Source of the DNA: Jatrophihabitans sp.
GTDB taxonomy: Bacteria > Actinomycetota > Actinomycetes > Mycobacteriales > Jatrophihabitantaceae
Reading direction: 5' to 3'
Assembly: GCA_025966255.1 (NCBI GenBank)
Contig: JAOPVG010000394.1
Location: 1 to 6,238 of the forward strand
Length of the DNA stretch: 6,238 nucleotides
The position numbers and the translations under genes are program-made. The notes below the pieces were generated by a model. It was not told the origin of the DNA. It saw nothing but the letters and a program-made list of their open reading frames with translations, and ran no database searches. Below, piece after piece: positions 5,705 to 6,238 of this stretch. Numbering within the stretch: position 1 is the first letter of the stretch; the number at the start of each line of letters is the position of its first letter.

Positions 5705-5938
5705 TTAGTAGCCGCTCTCGCTTCCGCCCGATGAGCCGCCCACGGTGGAGGACCACAAGGGCGCGGGCGCGCCGGAGGCGGTGACCTCGCGCGAAGTCCC
5801 GCCCGATGCGTTGACGCCGTTGCCATTCGCTTGCCCGGGCGCAGTGTGTGCGGTGTAGGCGTAGAGCGGGCGGCCGTCGTCGGTGATCGGAAGTGCACCG
5901 CCCGACCGGGGTATCGCACGTACGTCATTCCGCGACAT
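5705..5938 (-). CDS. Short protein resembling the C-terminal repeat of COG4315-type secreted lipoproteins
   Basis: A 77-residue reading frame starting at ATG 5938, with AAAGGA 8 bases upstream. Residues 16-48 (LPITDDGRPLYAYTAHTAPG, then QANGNGVNASGG) match the repeat I know from COG4315-type secreted proteins: a G-x-PLY-x-Y/F core, then D/T-x-x-PGQxxGxGxxxxGGxWxxV. The usual tryptophan after GG is replaced (GGTSREV). The tail (VGGSSGGSESGY) is the glycine- and serine-rich, tyrosine-ending tail seen in such proteins. Full members are usually about 150-200 residues with a lipobox signal peptide and more than one repeat. Here there is no signal peptide or cysteine, so the protein would stay in the cytoplasm if made. 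It is either a truncated remnant or a reduced form that gained a new start. The good ribosome site argues it may still be translated. Confidence 0.6.
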   Translation of the reverse strand: MSRNDVRAIPRSGGALPITDDGRPLYAYTAHTAPGQANGNGVNASGGTSREVTASGAPAPLWSSTVGGSSGGSESGY

Positions 5939-6084
5939 GGGGGTATTCCTTTCATCGCCGTTCGGACCTCTCCATCCTTCGGTCGCGCCGAGCACCGCCG
6001 CATCGGCGCAGTTACGGAGTCATTGCGGAGATGCCGCAGGGCCATGGGATATCCGGCCGCACAGGTCATCGGTCCTGGTCTCGG

Positions 6085-6153
6085 GTCTAACAGCTCGCGG
6101 ATGGCGAGGCGATCGACCACCTCCGTCCGGGTAAGTTCGCTGGGCAAAGCCAT
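6085..6153 (-). pseudogene. SnoaL-like protein, N-terminal fragment only
   Basis: The ATG at 6153 has GAGGAG (6162-6167) at good spacing. The first 23 codons read MALPSELTRTEVVDRLAIRE then LLD, the opening helix of SnoaL-like (NTF2-fold) proteins, which normally run about 120-150 residues. Family likeness ends at about 6085. The frame stays open to 5623, but what follows is arginine- and proline-rich and lies over the 77-residue gene, so I read it as out-of-family sequence. The simplest reading is a deletion that removed the rest of the gene. The 5939-6084 stretch between this fragment and the 77-residue gene shows nothing else I can name. Confidence 0.6.
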
Positions 6154-6165
6154 ACGTGGTGCTCC

Positions 6166-6237
6166 TCAATGTGTGAAGTTGGCCAGCGAGGTCCCTCCGA
6201 TCTGGGGCCGCTCGACGAGGCCGTACTTCTCCACAGT
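6166..6237 (-). CDS. C-terminal end of an unidentified protein (partial)
   Basis: The last 23 codons of a minus-strand gene that enters from the right edge: TVEKYGLVERPQIGGTSLAN then FTH and TGA (6166-6168). The stop overlaps the ribosome site of the SnoaL-like fragment (TTGAGGAG), and the next ATG lies 12 bases on, the usual spacing within an operon. This supports the frame. The piece is too short for me to assign a family. Confidence 0.5.
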   Translation of the reverse strand, partial: TVEKYGLVERPQIGGTSLANFTH

Positions 6238-6238
6238 C

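Noticed and set aside
5623..6153. 176-codon minus-strand frame starting with the SnoaL-like N-terminus
   Set aside because: Only the first 23 codons look like the family. The rest is arginine- and proline-rich, overlaps the 77-residue gene in another frame and reaches the hydrolase start, so it was recorded only as a fragment.

Overview
This is a 6.2 kb GC-rich stretch that looks actinobacterial. The evidence is strong G/C preference at third codon positions, GTG starts, short actinobacterial-type hypothetical proteins, NarL-type signalling genes and IS3-type transposase remnants. No rRNA, tRNA or CRISPR array is visible. All intact genes lie on the minus strand except one secreted-protein gene in the middle.

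Region 1 (1-2045, minus strand). From upstream to downstream this holds an 86-residue conserved small protein, a soluble histidine kinase and a NarL/LuxR-type response regulator. The kinase stop and regulator start overlap by one base (TGATG). About 240 bases further on is the first third or so of another small protein that leaves the window. The 86-residue gene has a perfect 19-base palindrome just upstream, and a short GC hairpin separates it from the kinase gene. Together they look like a signalling operon with an operator and an internal attenuator or processing site, but the signal is unknown.

Region 2 (about 2091-4260). Two decayed, same-orientation pieces of an IS3-family transposase flank a plus-strand gene for a 379-residue exported protein with propeller-like repeats. 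The left piece is an orfB with a large internal deletion and several frameshifts. The right piece keeps the end of orfA and the start of orfB. The two share a 91/92-base direct repeat of about 96% identity. The exported-protein gene is the only intact gene between them.

Region 3 (4270-5626, minus strand). An isochorismatase-like (YcaC-type) cysteine hydrolase is followed with no gap by an NADPH-dependent FMN reductase-like flavoprotein. A long GC-rich stem-loop lies just downstream and could be the terminator.

Region 4 (5663-6238, minus strand). This is a run of short or broken genes. It holds the last 23 codons of an unidentified protein, the first 23 codons of a SnoaL-like protein that then loses its family sequence, and a 77-residue leaderless piece resembling the C-terminal repeat of the COG4315 secreted lipoprotein family. 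An inverted repeat separates them from the hydrolase gene.

Nothing here forms a clearly new defence or biosynthetic system. The most unusual points are the IS-flanked exported propeller protein, the pairing of an HisKA-like kinase with a NarL-type regulator, and the palindrome where the signalling operon meets transposon debris.
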